The translations under genes and the position numbers were made by a program. A stretch of DNA of 64,000 nucleotides from positions 377,501 to 441,500 of the forward strand of contig JAUTXW010005187.1 of assembly GCA_030620095.1 (NCBI GenBank). The letters are read 5' to 3'. This document shows positions 1-9,719 of the stretch, piece by piece (the first letter of the stretch is position 1; each line of letters begins with the position of its first letter). Source of the DNA: Kuschelorhynchus macadamiae. Taxonomy: Eukaryota; Arthropoda; Insecta; Coleoptera; Curculionidae. Under the pieces are notes generated by a model. The model saw only the letters and a list, made by a program, of their open reading frames with translations. It did not search any database and was not told where the DNA came from.

Positions 1-92
1 GGCCGCTAGGAAAAAAATTTATGGGAACTTGTCATCTTATTTTTTAATGTTCTATCTGAGTCCGAGAGATCTCCCACATTTTCCCGGACACC

Positions 93-95
<3 letters not shown>
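1..95. mobile_element. Right end of a mariner-like element (partial)
   Basis: The sequence ends in CGGACACCCTG followed by TA, the mirror image of the TA-CAGGGTG starts seen many times in this window. The rest of the element lies off the left edge. It could also be a solo end or a MITE. Confidence 0.4.

Positions 96-142
<47 letters not shown>
96..142. repeat. (TA)n microsatellite
   Basis: Uninterrupted TA dinucleotide run of 47 bases. It begins exactly at the TA that flanks the preceding CACCCTG end, so it may have grown from a TA target duplication. Confidence 0.95.
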
Positions 143-144
<2 letters not shown>

Positions 145-1274
145 TCTTATTTTTAAGAAGTTTAGGCAAGAACTTTAAACGTAGACACTGTCATCTTTGG
201 GTCGTTGCGGTAACGACACGGAAGCCTTTTAAAACTTCATTTTTTCTCATAGGATACCTTGACGTAGTCACTGGCACATTTGGCATTTTCGAAGCTTTCA
301 CTCTCGCGTCTGAACAGAACTTCTATCATCTAGTTAATATGATTTAAAAAATCTTTCAAATGTTGATCGTCATGTTGAACTTATACGCGTAGTATGAAAC
401 ATCAAAAAACGGAGTAATCGATGTATAAACATATAGAAAATAACAAAATGGCCGCCTTTCCACCATTTTTAACATTTTTTTATAGTGCTTGTTTGAGATC
501 ACTTCGACGACACCCTGAATGCCCCCTGAAAATTTTATCCAAATTGGTCAAACCATCGCGGAGTAATCAAACAAACAAACAAACATTTGCCGCAGGAAAA
601 TGATTACAATTTTATGGACGAACCGAAATTTACCTTAAAAGAATAAAAAACAATGAAGAAATGAAATATTAATCGAAAAAAAATCCTATTTTTCGATAGG
701 TTAATGCAAATACATAAATTGTCAATATACCACAACGAAACAAGAAACATTCGTTAGGACATAACTTCGTGGAATAATCGATGTATAAAACATAAAAAAC
801 ATATATAGGGTCAAACTGACAACCTCCTCGTTTTGTTAAGTCGGTTAAAAATTATAATGAGGGTAGTCGGTTATTAACGTTTTATTCATACCGAGTGTTC
901 ATTTTTGAAACTGTCAAGTAAAATACTATATTTTGCTTTCTACATTTTCATAGTAACTTTTTATACATAAAATTACATAACTGAATACCAAAAGAGGTAC
1001 CTTTTCTATTACACACCTCACTGATATAGTTTGAAAAGGGTATTCAAAAAGATGTAAATTTAATTATAAAACTCGCAACCTTTATCACCCTTAGCTGAAG
1101 ATTACAGAGCAAAATGTTTTAAGGAAAATTCATATAATTGTTTTTAGAATCTTTAATTTTCTATGATTTGTGGGGTAAAACCCAAAAATAATTTTCTTCT
1201 TAAATCATCAATTTCATAATTAATTATTAGAGTTACAGTCGTTCGTGTGTACGGTAGAACATGTTTTGCATATA
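143..1274. other. Non-coding stretch with short repeats
   Basis: No convincing coding sequence. It holds a (CAAA)n run at 568-583 and two copies of a short motif, ATCGATGTATAAA, at about 417 and 777. The phrase AACAAAATGGCCGCC at about 444 recalls the AACAAAATGGCGGCC motif of the tandem repeats at 33.5-34.5 kb, so decayed copies of that repeat may be present. Confidence 0.5.
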
Positions 1275-1327
1275 CAGTGAAATCTCCCTTAACAGACACC
1301 TCCGAACAATGGACACCTCGGCTGAAC

Positions 1328-4300
1328 CAGGGCCGTTTTTAGGGGTGTGCACGGTGTGTCGGCACAAAGGCGGCCAAATTATTGGGGCGGCCGCAGGCCG
1401 CCCGCCAAAAACACAAAATTAGCCATTTGATTACAAAAATATACATATTATATTTTTGTTTTCAAAATAAAGAAAAATTAAATTACATTTTGTTAGGCTT
1501 TTAAGATAAAACACTCATAAGAAATTTATTACCGGTCATTTCTTTTTTTGCTGTGCATGAGTTGCCGAAATTACAATAGAACTATTTATAACAGCGTTCC
1601 TTGGAAAAGCAATAAAAATGATAGATAAGGGCGGCCGCCTTTCAATGCAAAAATGTTTGTTTATGCTTCATAATTGGTATGTGTACAGTATATAATTTTA
1701 TATAGCTCTATATACTGTAGAATGGGGCAGTTTTTAAATGTTTTGTTTTTCTTTTTAGTATTCGATTAACTAGCGAGAGTTTAACAGTGATATAAAGTGT
1801 TTGTTGTTTAGTTATTTTTTTCTACATTTTGCAAAAGTGAAATTTCAAAAGAAACAAATTTTCGTAATTTAAAAAGGTAAGTTCTTCGGATAGATATTAC
1901 TTTACTTAATATTACCATCCAAATCCGCATCTTACGTTTTGGATTTAATATTAAACATGTGAAAAAAAAATTTTTTTAACTTGAGATCAAAAAGTGGTTT
2001 ATTGTTAATTTTATGTCTAGATTAATTTTCTATATTTCAAGTTTTAAAAAATGTATAAAGTAGTTTTACTAATTTACTTATCTAATAAAAATATAATAAT
2101 TATATTTATTTTTTGGGTCATTTTAAAAACAAAATCTGATGCTAGATTACAATTTTACTTATTATTTATAAAAAATTCCATTTGGTGCGAACTTAATTGG
2201 GGATACTATAAAATTATATCTTTGCAGACTCAGAACTATTACATAAACAAAATTTTCTAACTTTAATTACCTTTCAATTTTATTTCCAGATGTCCGATAG
2301 AAAAACAAAACGTTTATCTGGAGCTCAATATAAAAAAAGAAAATTAGAAAAGGAAGAAAACAAAAAAAAATTAAGTGGATCTTTGCAAAAATATTTAGTT
2401 CCATCAACATCGTCACAGGGTACAGATACAATTGAGGATGAAAATGTAAAGGATGCACATAAAGTAAGCGACCCTGAAGAAAAAGAACACCCTGAATCAA
2501 ATACAGAAATAGATAATGAAGAAAAGATGCTCTTAACCGATGATAATCCTAACTTAAACGAAGTTATCCCTGAAACTAATGATGATTTTGATGTCAGCGA
2601 CCCATTCACCTGGCCGGATATTTTACAAAATCAAGTTATTGAGCAAATAGTACAAAACGATTTTCAGCATATAGAAAAAAAATTTCCTTGAGAGCTTGGT
2701 TGGTATACTCTTGTAGAGCAAATAGCATTTTTTGTCTTTGTTGTAAAATATTTTGTAAGGAAGTGTTTAAGTTAAATAGCAAAATGGGGTATTCTGATTG
2801 GCGACATCTTTCACATATTTTATCCAAGCATGAATCTTCTGTACATCACCTGCAAGCTAATCAAAAATGGGTTGAGTTAAAAATGTCATTAAATAAAAAA
2901 TTAACTATTGACAAAGAACGGCAAAATTATTTTGAACTTGAAAGGGAACGCTGGCGCTGTATTTTAAAAAGAGTTATTGCAATTATTCAATTTTTAGCTG
3001 GACAATCATTGGCATTTCGTGGAAAAAGTTCCGTCTTATACGAACAAAATAATGGCAATTTTTTAAAAGCTGTTGAAATGGTGGCAAAATTTGACCCAGT
3101 GTTATCCGATCATCTAAAAAAAATTACAAAGACCCAAGAATCAAAAAGTAAAATAACTCACTATTTGGGAATTCATTTTCAAAACGAAATAATTACTTTG
3201 CTAGCAAAAAATATTTGCCATCATTTTACGACACTCTTAAAAAAATCCAAATATTTTTCCATAGTTTTAGATTCTACTCCAGATGCAAGTCATACAGAGC
3301 AAATTACATTTGTAGTCAGATATGTAGACTGTAACGAAGAAAATGTTGTCATAAAAGAGTGTTTTTTGGGTTTTTTTCCTATTTTATATACAACTGGGGA
3401 AGGGATTTTTAACCTATTGGTTAACGATATTTTGCCTAAGTTTGAATTAGATATTAGGGATATAAGAGGTCAGGGCTATGATAATGGGGCCAATATGTCC
3501 GGAAAACATATCGGACTTCAACAAAGGGTAAAAAATGTTAATTCCAGGGCTATATTTGTTCCTTGCACCGCTCACACACTAAATCTAGTAATAAACGATT
3601 CCGCTAAAATCTCCCACGAAACAATAAAATTTTTTAACATCGTGCAGGAACTGTATGTATTCTTTTCTTCTTCTCCTTTTCGTTGGGATGTTTTAAAAAA
3701 AAATGTTAGTAATTTAAATCTTACATCGGCAAGTGACACCCGATGGGAAAGCAGAGTTAAAGCGCTTAGACCACTTCGGAATCAACTAGGAAATATTTGT
3801 AAAGCTTTGGTTGAGCTTTCAGAAGATGTTACAAGAGACTCAAAAACAAAACTAAGTGCCAATTCATTATTAGAAAAAATAAAATCATTTACTTTTATCT
3901 GTAGCTTAGTCATATGGTACGAGTTATTAGTTAAAATTGACGTAGTCAGTAAATTATTGCAAAAAATTAATATTGATCAGTGTGTCACATCATTAAAAAC
4001 ATGTACTTAACTTTATTAACGAAATGCGATCGGACCAAAGTTTTAACACTTATATAGAAATTTCATCCAATTTAGCAAATGAAATTGATGTGGAACCAGA
4101 TTTTCCAGAAGTTCGTATAAGGCGGAAAAAATCCCAATTTAGTTATGAAAGTACAGACAATGTATTAACTAACAAACGAGAGAAATTTAAAATAAATTTT
4201 TATTATACTGTTATTGACCGAGCTAGAATATCAGTAGAAGAAAGATTTAATTCTCTTTCGTATTGCAGTAATATTTTTAACTTTTTAACACGTTTTCATG

Positions 4301-5048
4301 ATGTGACATCGGATGATTTAAAACAAAAATGCGTTGAACTTGAAATCGCATTAACCGAAGACGAATCGAGGGATATAAGTGGCGTAGAACTATTTGAAGA
4401 AATTGTTACATTTAAATCTCTAACAGATCAAATCAAACCTATTGAGATTCTAAAATTTATTTATAGTAATAATTTGGTCTCATCTTTTCCTAATTTATGT
4501 ATAAGCTTGAGAATTTTTTTAACAATACCAGTAACGGTTGCATCTGGTGAACGGTCATTCTCAAAATTAAAAATAATAAAAAACTATTTAAGATCTTCTA
4601 TGTCACAGGAAAGGCTTACAAATTAAGGTATAATTGCCACTGAAAATGAAATTTGTGAAAATTTAGACCATAATAAAATAATAGACGAGTTCGCAAGTAC
4701 AAAAGCCAGAAAAATATTTTTGAAATGAAGAGGTTGTTTTTTTATTGGGACTTGCTTAGTTTTATACTTAGATACAATATAAAAGATACCAATTTTTGTT
4801 TGTTTGGCTTTTATATTATTTGATATTTAAATAATTAATAGTTTAAACATTTGTATTTTGTTTTATGTTGTTTATTGTTTCGTTTAATAGATTATTACCT
4901 TATGTTATGATACAATGTTACTTGTTAATGTATACGTGGGAACTTAAATATATTTTTTTGTTCAAAAAATATTGTTTTTTTTTTTGTTATAAAAGGGCGG
5001 CCGTTTTATTTCTGCACAAAGGCGGCCGAGGGGCTAGGAACGGCCCTG
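1328..5048 (+). mobile_element. hAT transposon (ZMYM1-like) with 8-bp target duplication
   Basis: Ends are CAGGGCCGTTTTTAG on the left and, read inward on the other strand, CAGGGCCGTTCCTAG on the right. The target duplication GGCTGAAC is exact at 1320-1327 and 5049-5056. GC-rich subterminal motifs (GCACAAAGGCGGCC) sit near both ends at about 1361 and 5012. Eight-base duplications and short inverted repeats starting CAGGG are classic for hAT. The element lies inside the left end of the Tigger. Confidence 0.95.
2290..4728 (+). pseudogene. hAT transposase, zinc-finger MYM-type 1-like, frameshifted
   Basis: DDE transposase of the hAT superfamily, which would cut and paste the surrounding element. 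Three blocks in different frames follow each other: 2290-2691 (acidic N-terminus starting MSDRKTKRLSG), about 2688-4010 (DUF4371-like core) and 4024-4728 (C-terminal dimerisation region). Catalytic motifs are visible: SIVLDSTPDASH and GQGYDNGANMSG each carry an Asp, and VASGERSFSKLK carries the Glu. DTRWES is the typical motif between them. Lesions are a shift near 2690, a shift near 4010 and a TAA at 4624-4626 followed by a further 34 in-frame family-like residues. These breaks suggest it is inactive. Family assignment is confident. Confidence 0.9.
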
Positions 5049-5448
5049 GGCTGAACGGACAATTTTGAAGTCATCGACCGTCAGTATATGTATTCCTGTG
5101 TATTAAACCCTCTTGACAACGGACACTCTCAACAACGGACACTTTCAACAACGGACACGGACAGTAAAATTTGGAACATTTTTAATAAAAAACAGTAAAA
5201 TTTACCTCTTCAGAACGGACAGATGTTCAGATAATTATGTATTGTAATTTGTATTTTTATTGCACATTATGGGCAATATTTAGATCTATGCTAATAAGCG
5301 GCGCGGCGCCTACCTATTGTTATAGCACTAGTTTAACAATAGGCTGGCTTATGCTGTCTGACTTGTAAGTGAATTGCATAATAAATAGATCACCTTATTT
5401 TTATAAAATGTAGTCTTCATCAATAGAATATCTTAGTTTTGATATTAA

Positions 5449-5605
5449 GGCCGTTTTACATGCTGCAATTCTTTCTTGCAAGTTGCAATAGTCTTGAACA
5501 AAAGCATGCGCAGTGGCAAGACATTTGTACCTTTTGTCAAACTGCGCATGCCTTTGTTCAAGACTATTGCATATTGCAACGAAGAATTGCAGCATGTAAA
5601 ACGAC
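5449..5605. mobile_element. Foldback MITE, about 157 bp
   Basis: Nearly perfect hairpin. The left arm starts GGCCGTTTTACATGCTGC, and the right arm reads GTCGTTTTACATGCTGC on the other strand. Pairing continues for about 70 bases per arm, including AATAGTCTTGAACAAA and GCATGCGCAGT. It sits about 20 bases upstream of the Tigger transposase ATG. Short open frames across it are artefacts of the palindrome. I could not settle the target duplication, so the superfamily is unknown. Confidence 0.85.
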
Positions 5606-6787
5606 ATTTACTCTGGTGCGATCAATATGTCTTCAAACAAAAGAAAGTTTTTCAGTCTTCAAGAACAAGTTGATATAATCCAGTGCCCGGAAAACGACAA
5701 ACTTAGTGTTAGAGTATTGGCCGAAAAATCCTGTGTAGGAAAATCACAAATTAGTGATATTTTGAGAAACAAGAGAAAAAGAAATTTACGAAAACTGAGG
5801 GTGCTGCCATAGACCAAATTGTCTAAAACTAGTTTTGTAACGTACGCTCCAAAAACATTCCAATATTCGGTACAATAATAAAGGAAAAAGCACAAGAAAT
5901 TGTGAAGAATCTAGAAGTTGATGGTTTTAAAGGATCAAATGGATGGTTGGGGAAGTTCTATCAACGTCATAATATCTCTTTCAAATCCATCTGTAGTAAA
6001 GCAGCGGCTGTAGACTTGATTCACGTAACTGATTGGCCGACGAAATTATGTGCTATTATCAAAAACTACGCACCGAGAGACATTTATAACAACGATGAAA
6101 CGGGACTCTTTTTCCGCGCCTTGCCAAGTAAAACGCGAAACATGTGCTGGCGGGAAAGCATTCAAGGAGAGACTCACTATTTTACTTTGCTCTGCTATGA
6201 ATGGAGAAAAAAAACCCGTTGTTTTAAAGGATCAAGCGTGAAAAAATTGCCACTTGGTACTATAACATGAAGGCATAGATGACAAGGGATATAATGTCGG
6301 ATTGGTTGACGAAATTTGACCGAACAATGCAAAGGCAAAATCGAAATGTACTTTTATTTTTGAATAATGCTTCATCTCATCCAAAACTGGAGTTAAAGAA
6401 TGTTAAAATATTTTTTTTACCGCCAAATACAAATTGCCAGCCATTGGACCAGGGCGTGATTTAAAATTTTAAACACCACTACAGAAAGTTTTTAACCAAG
6501 CGACTTTTATCATTCGTGGAGTATTCTGAATCTACCGAACAATTGGAGAAATCCATAAATGTTGTAAGTGCCTTTGGATTGTTGCTAATCGAATCCAAGA
6601 CCATCAATAACTGCTTCCGCAAAGCTGGATTCGATGAAATTCTCGAGGAAAACGTTGACTACGATAGTGAAGATCATGTTCCATTATCGGAATTATGGAG
6701 AAACATCAAGGTATTCTCTTCCGACTTACCTTCATATATTTAGAAATTGATGAAAGTTTATTCACGGAACATCCTAACATAAGTGTA

Positions 6788-9456
6788 CAGGGAGGCCATT
6801 TTATGGTGATACAGTACCTTATCTAGAAAACGGTAATAGTTACGACAAAAAGTTAAATACAAAAGTTGTTTGGATTCAATTAAATTTTTATTTTATTTCA
6901 CTTTTTCTTATACAGGGTGTTTTGTTTTGACGTGACACATGTCAACTTTCTTAATTTAAATGGGATACCCTATATATTATTACATATTTCGATTCTACTG
7001 TTAATTTGCGAAAGTTTTTATAATAACATCTATATTTGAATTTTTTATCGTTTTTGAGTAAATTGAGTTTTTAGAATTCTTTTTAAAAAACATTTCTTTA
7101 AAAAAAAATTTTTACCTATAAAACTTTAATGGAACTAACTAATATCCTAAACATACATTGCTAAGGGTTCAATTCAACGAGTTTCCATGCTGGTCTTACC
7201 AATTAATATACAGGGTGTTGAGAATGGAGAGCAAAACAAAGAGAACTTTAAATGTCAAAATCTCCTGTTTTTAAAATGGAACCCCTGTATATTTTTATTC
7301 AGCGTTCAATTACCTATCATTACTCATATATATGTCCTATACCTAAAATGAACAGTTTCGATTTTATTAGCCGTTTTCTGATTTGACTTTTTTTTAATAT
7401 AAGTAAACAGATGAAGTGGGCTAAAATAAAAATATCGTAAACTAAGCCTTATTCTCATTTCCTTAACACAGATAGCGACTATAAATAATGTTAGAAAATA
7501 CAAATAAAAGTGAAATATTATGTAATTTATGTTCTTATTATTTAATGTTTACGAAAATAAGGGAGAGACAAAAAAAATATCTTGTGCCACACGATATAAC
7601 TAATAACTAACTGAGTATTAAACATGATTAAAACAGATTTTAAAAAATTTTCAATATGGCCACCGTCCATTGCGATACATGAAGTGTAAATAGCCTCCAT
7701 TTTTCGAATAGCGTTCCTTACCGAATTAGATGCATTAAAATTATTGATCTCTTCCCTGATTTTTATTTTTAACTCATTTCTATTATTAAATCTATTTTTA
7801 TAACCTTTATTTTTTAGTGCACCGCACAAAAAGAAGTCTAAAGGGCTTAAATCAGGGCCTCGTGGTGGCCAGGATATTAAACCATGTCTTCCTATCCACA
7901 ATGGAAAATGTTGATTAAGGAAATTTACTACCGGTGCAACCGTGTGGTAAGGGGCGCTATCCTGCTGAAAAACGATATTTACTCGAATATTTGCTGGCAA
8001 GTCGTTGATAAGAGGCATGATTTCATTCCTAAGCAGCTCCAAGTATCTTTCGCCATTTGACGACCTGTCAAAAAATATTGGTCCGATAATACGGTCGCAA
8101 ATAATTCCGCACCACACATTTACGGTTTGACGGCCGCGGCCTTGTTCTTTAATTGCTTTTATTAGATGTTTATTAGTTTGAGACCAGCAATAAGTATATT
8201 TCCGATTAAAAATACCCGCCGTATTAAATGAGGCCTCATCAGTCCAAAGCACCTTTGAAAAAAAAAACATTTTCGAACTGCCGGTCCATAATATCACAAC
8301 AAAAATCAGCAATCTTTCATTAAAGTCTAATTGTGATAATAATTGAGTTGGAAGAAATTTATACGGATGATAACCATTCACCTGCAGTGTTTTTTGAATA
8401 ATTCCTCTACTGACACCTGCAATGTCTCTGTCAGCATGTCTTTGTGATCTTTCATCATCTTCCTCGAAATAAAGTAAAATCTCCAGTTGTTTTTCCTCAG
8501 TGAGGACAAAATTGGGACGATTTTTCTTAGAGTTTTTAAGGACACCATTTTCCAAATCACGAACAATTCGAAAAAATATAGTCCTGGAGGGAACTCGATT
8601 ATTAGGATATTCCCTCGAATATTCTCTAAGGGCTAACCCTGGACTTTTATTATTTTTTATGAAACAGTTGTATAATTTCAAACGTTCATCTAAACTATAT
8701 AAAGCCATTTTTCGCAGCATAAATTTGACAAAAACGACAAACAGAGCAAATGTCAACTTAAGTCAACAATTGCATTAGGTTATTTCCTAAGCTTATCTTG
8801 ATTTTTTTAGTTTCTGATCTCATTTACTGGCAAAATTCCGGGATAAATCAGAAAACGGCTAATAAAATCGAAACTGCTCATTTTGGGTATAAGACATATA
8901 TATGAGTAATGATAGGTAATTGAACGCTGAATCAGATGAAATAAAAATATACAGGGTGTTCCATTTGAAAAACAGGAGATTTTTACATTTAAATTTCTGT
9001 TTGTTTTGCTCTCCATTTTCAACACCACCCTGTATATAAATTGGTAAGACTAGCATAGAAACTCGTTGAATTAAACCCTTGGTATTGTAAGTTTAGGATA
9101 TTAGTTAGTTCCATTAAAATTTTATAGGAAAAACATTTTTTTTTTAAATATATTTTTTTAAAAAAAATTCTAAAAACTTAATTTACTCAAAAACGATAAA
9201 GAATTCAAATATAGATGTTATTGTAAAAACTTTCGCAAATTAACAGTAGAATCGAAACATGTAATAATATATAGGACGTCCCATTTAAATTAAGAAAGTT
9301 GACATGTGTCATGTTAAAACGAAACACCCTGTATAAACAAAAGCGAAATAAAATAAAAATTTATTTGAATCCAAACAACTTTTGTATTTAACTTTTTGTC
9401 GGAACTATTACCGTTTTCTAGATAAGGTTCTGTATCACCATAAAATGGCCACCCTG
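6788..9456 (-). mobile_element. Mariner-like element with about 600-bp inverted arms
   Basis: Flanked by TA at 6786-6787 and 9457-9458. The ends are CAGGGAGGCCATTTTATGG and, on the other strand, CAGGGTGGCCATTTTATGG, one mismatch in the first 27 bases. The arms pair over about 6788-7384 and 8846-9456. Each arm contains further CAGGGTG-type motifs next to TA (6913, 7211 and mirror positions ending 9331, 9032). It inserted into the last coding part of the Tigger transposase, which reads through once the element is removed. Confidence 0.93.
7542..8708 (-). CDS. Mariner/Tc1-type transposase, uninterrupted
   Basis: Cut-and-paste DDD transposase of the IS630-Tc1-mariner superfamily, 388 residues. 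The start at 8708 (MALYSLDERL) matches the start of the related copy at 16969; the frame is open a little further upstream. Residues 1-110 form the helix-turn-helix region, including VPSRTIFFRIVRDLENG. Catalytic Asp residues are visible at 157 (LWTDEASFNTAG), 250 (FQQDSAPYHT) and 286 (RGPDLSPLDFF), with 35 residues between the last two, one more than in canonical mariner. A short extra tail follows GGHIENFL. No stop or frameshift was seen, and the inverted repeats are intact, so this is the best candidate in the window for an active copy. Activity is an inference. Confidence 0.88.
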   Translation of the reverse strand: MALYSLDERLKLYNCFIKNNKSPGLALREYSREYPNNRVPSRTIFFRIVRDLENGVLKNSKKNRPNFVLTEEKQLEILLYFEEDDERSQRHADRDIAGVSRGIIQKTLQVNGYHPYKFLPTQLLSQLDFNERLLIFVVILWTGSSKMFFFSKVLWTDEASFNTAGIFNRKYTYCWSQTNKHLIKAIKEQGRGRQTVNVWCGIICDRIIGPIFFDRSSNGERYLELLRNEIMPLINDLPANIRVNIVFQQDSAPYHTVAPVVNFLNQHFPLWIGRHGLISWPPRGPDLSPLDFFLCGALKNKGYKNRFNNRNELKIKIREEINNFNASNSVRNAIRKMEAIYTSCIAMDGGHIENFLKSVLIMFNTQLVISYIVWHKIFFLSLPYFRKH

Positions 9457-9719
9457 TACGTGAGTGCATCAGTGAATTTCAAAATAGTGAGAACGGTCAG
9501 ATTTCATCTGACAGTGATGATGAAGAAATTATTTCTTTCAATATTATGAACATTAAGGACACATATAGAATGTTGGGGGGTATTGAAAACATTTGTATGT
9601 TATTTGGAGATTCTGTTTTAGGGGAAAAAATCTCAGAAATTGCGTCTAAAATGAAATCTCAAATTATTAAAAATAAATTAACTAGTTTAAGACAAACAAC
9701 ACTTAATAGTTTTTTATAA

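Larger units (their letters stand above)
5627..9719 (+). pseudogene. Tigger/pogo transposase, interrupted by a mariner
   Basis: DDE_1 transposase with an N-terminal CENP-B-type helix-turn-helix (start MSSNKRKFFSLQEQ at 5627). The second DNA-binding part contains GSNGWLGKFYQRHNIS. Catalytic signatures follow: NNDETGLFF (first Asp), FLNNASSHP where the usual Asp is replaced by Asn, and QPLDQGVI (third Asp). Coding blocks lie at 5627-5812, 5902-6270, 6279-6464 and 6516-6787. After the mariner insertion the frame resumes at 9459 with an acidic tail and ends TTLNSFL at 9719, the usual Tigger C-terminus. Several stops, the Asp-to-Asn change and the insertion make it dead. Confidence 0.9.

Noticed and set aside
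96..142. (TA)n run as replication origin or structural signal
   Set aside because: Simple microsatellite adjoining a TA-target transposon end; nothing else supports a function.
5439..5678. Overlapping open frames on both strands at the foldback MITE
   Set aside because: Both arise from the palindrome: the two strands encode nearly the same peptide.
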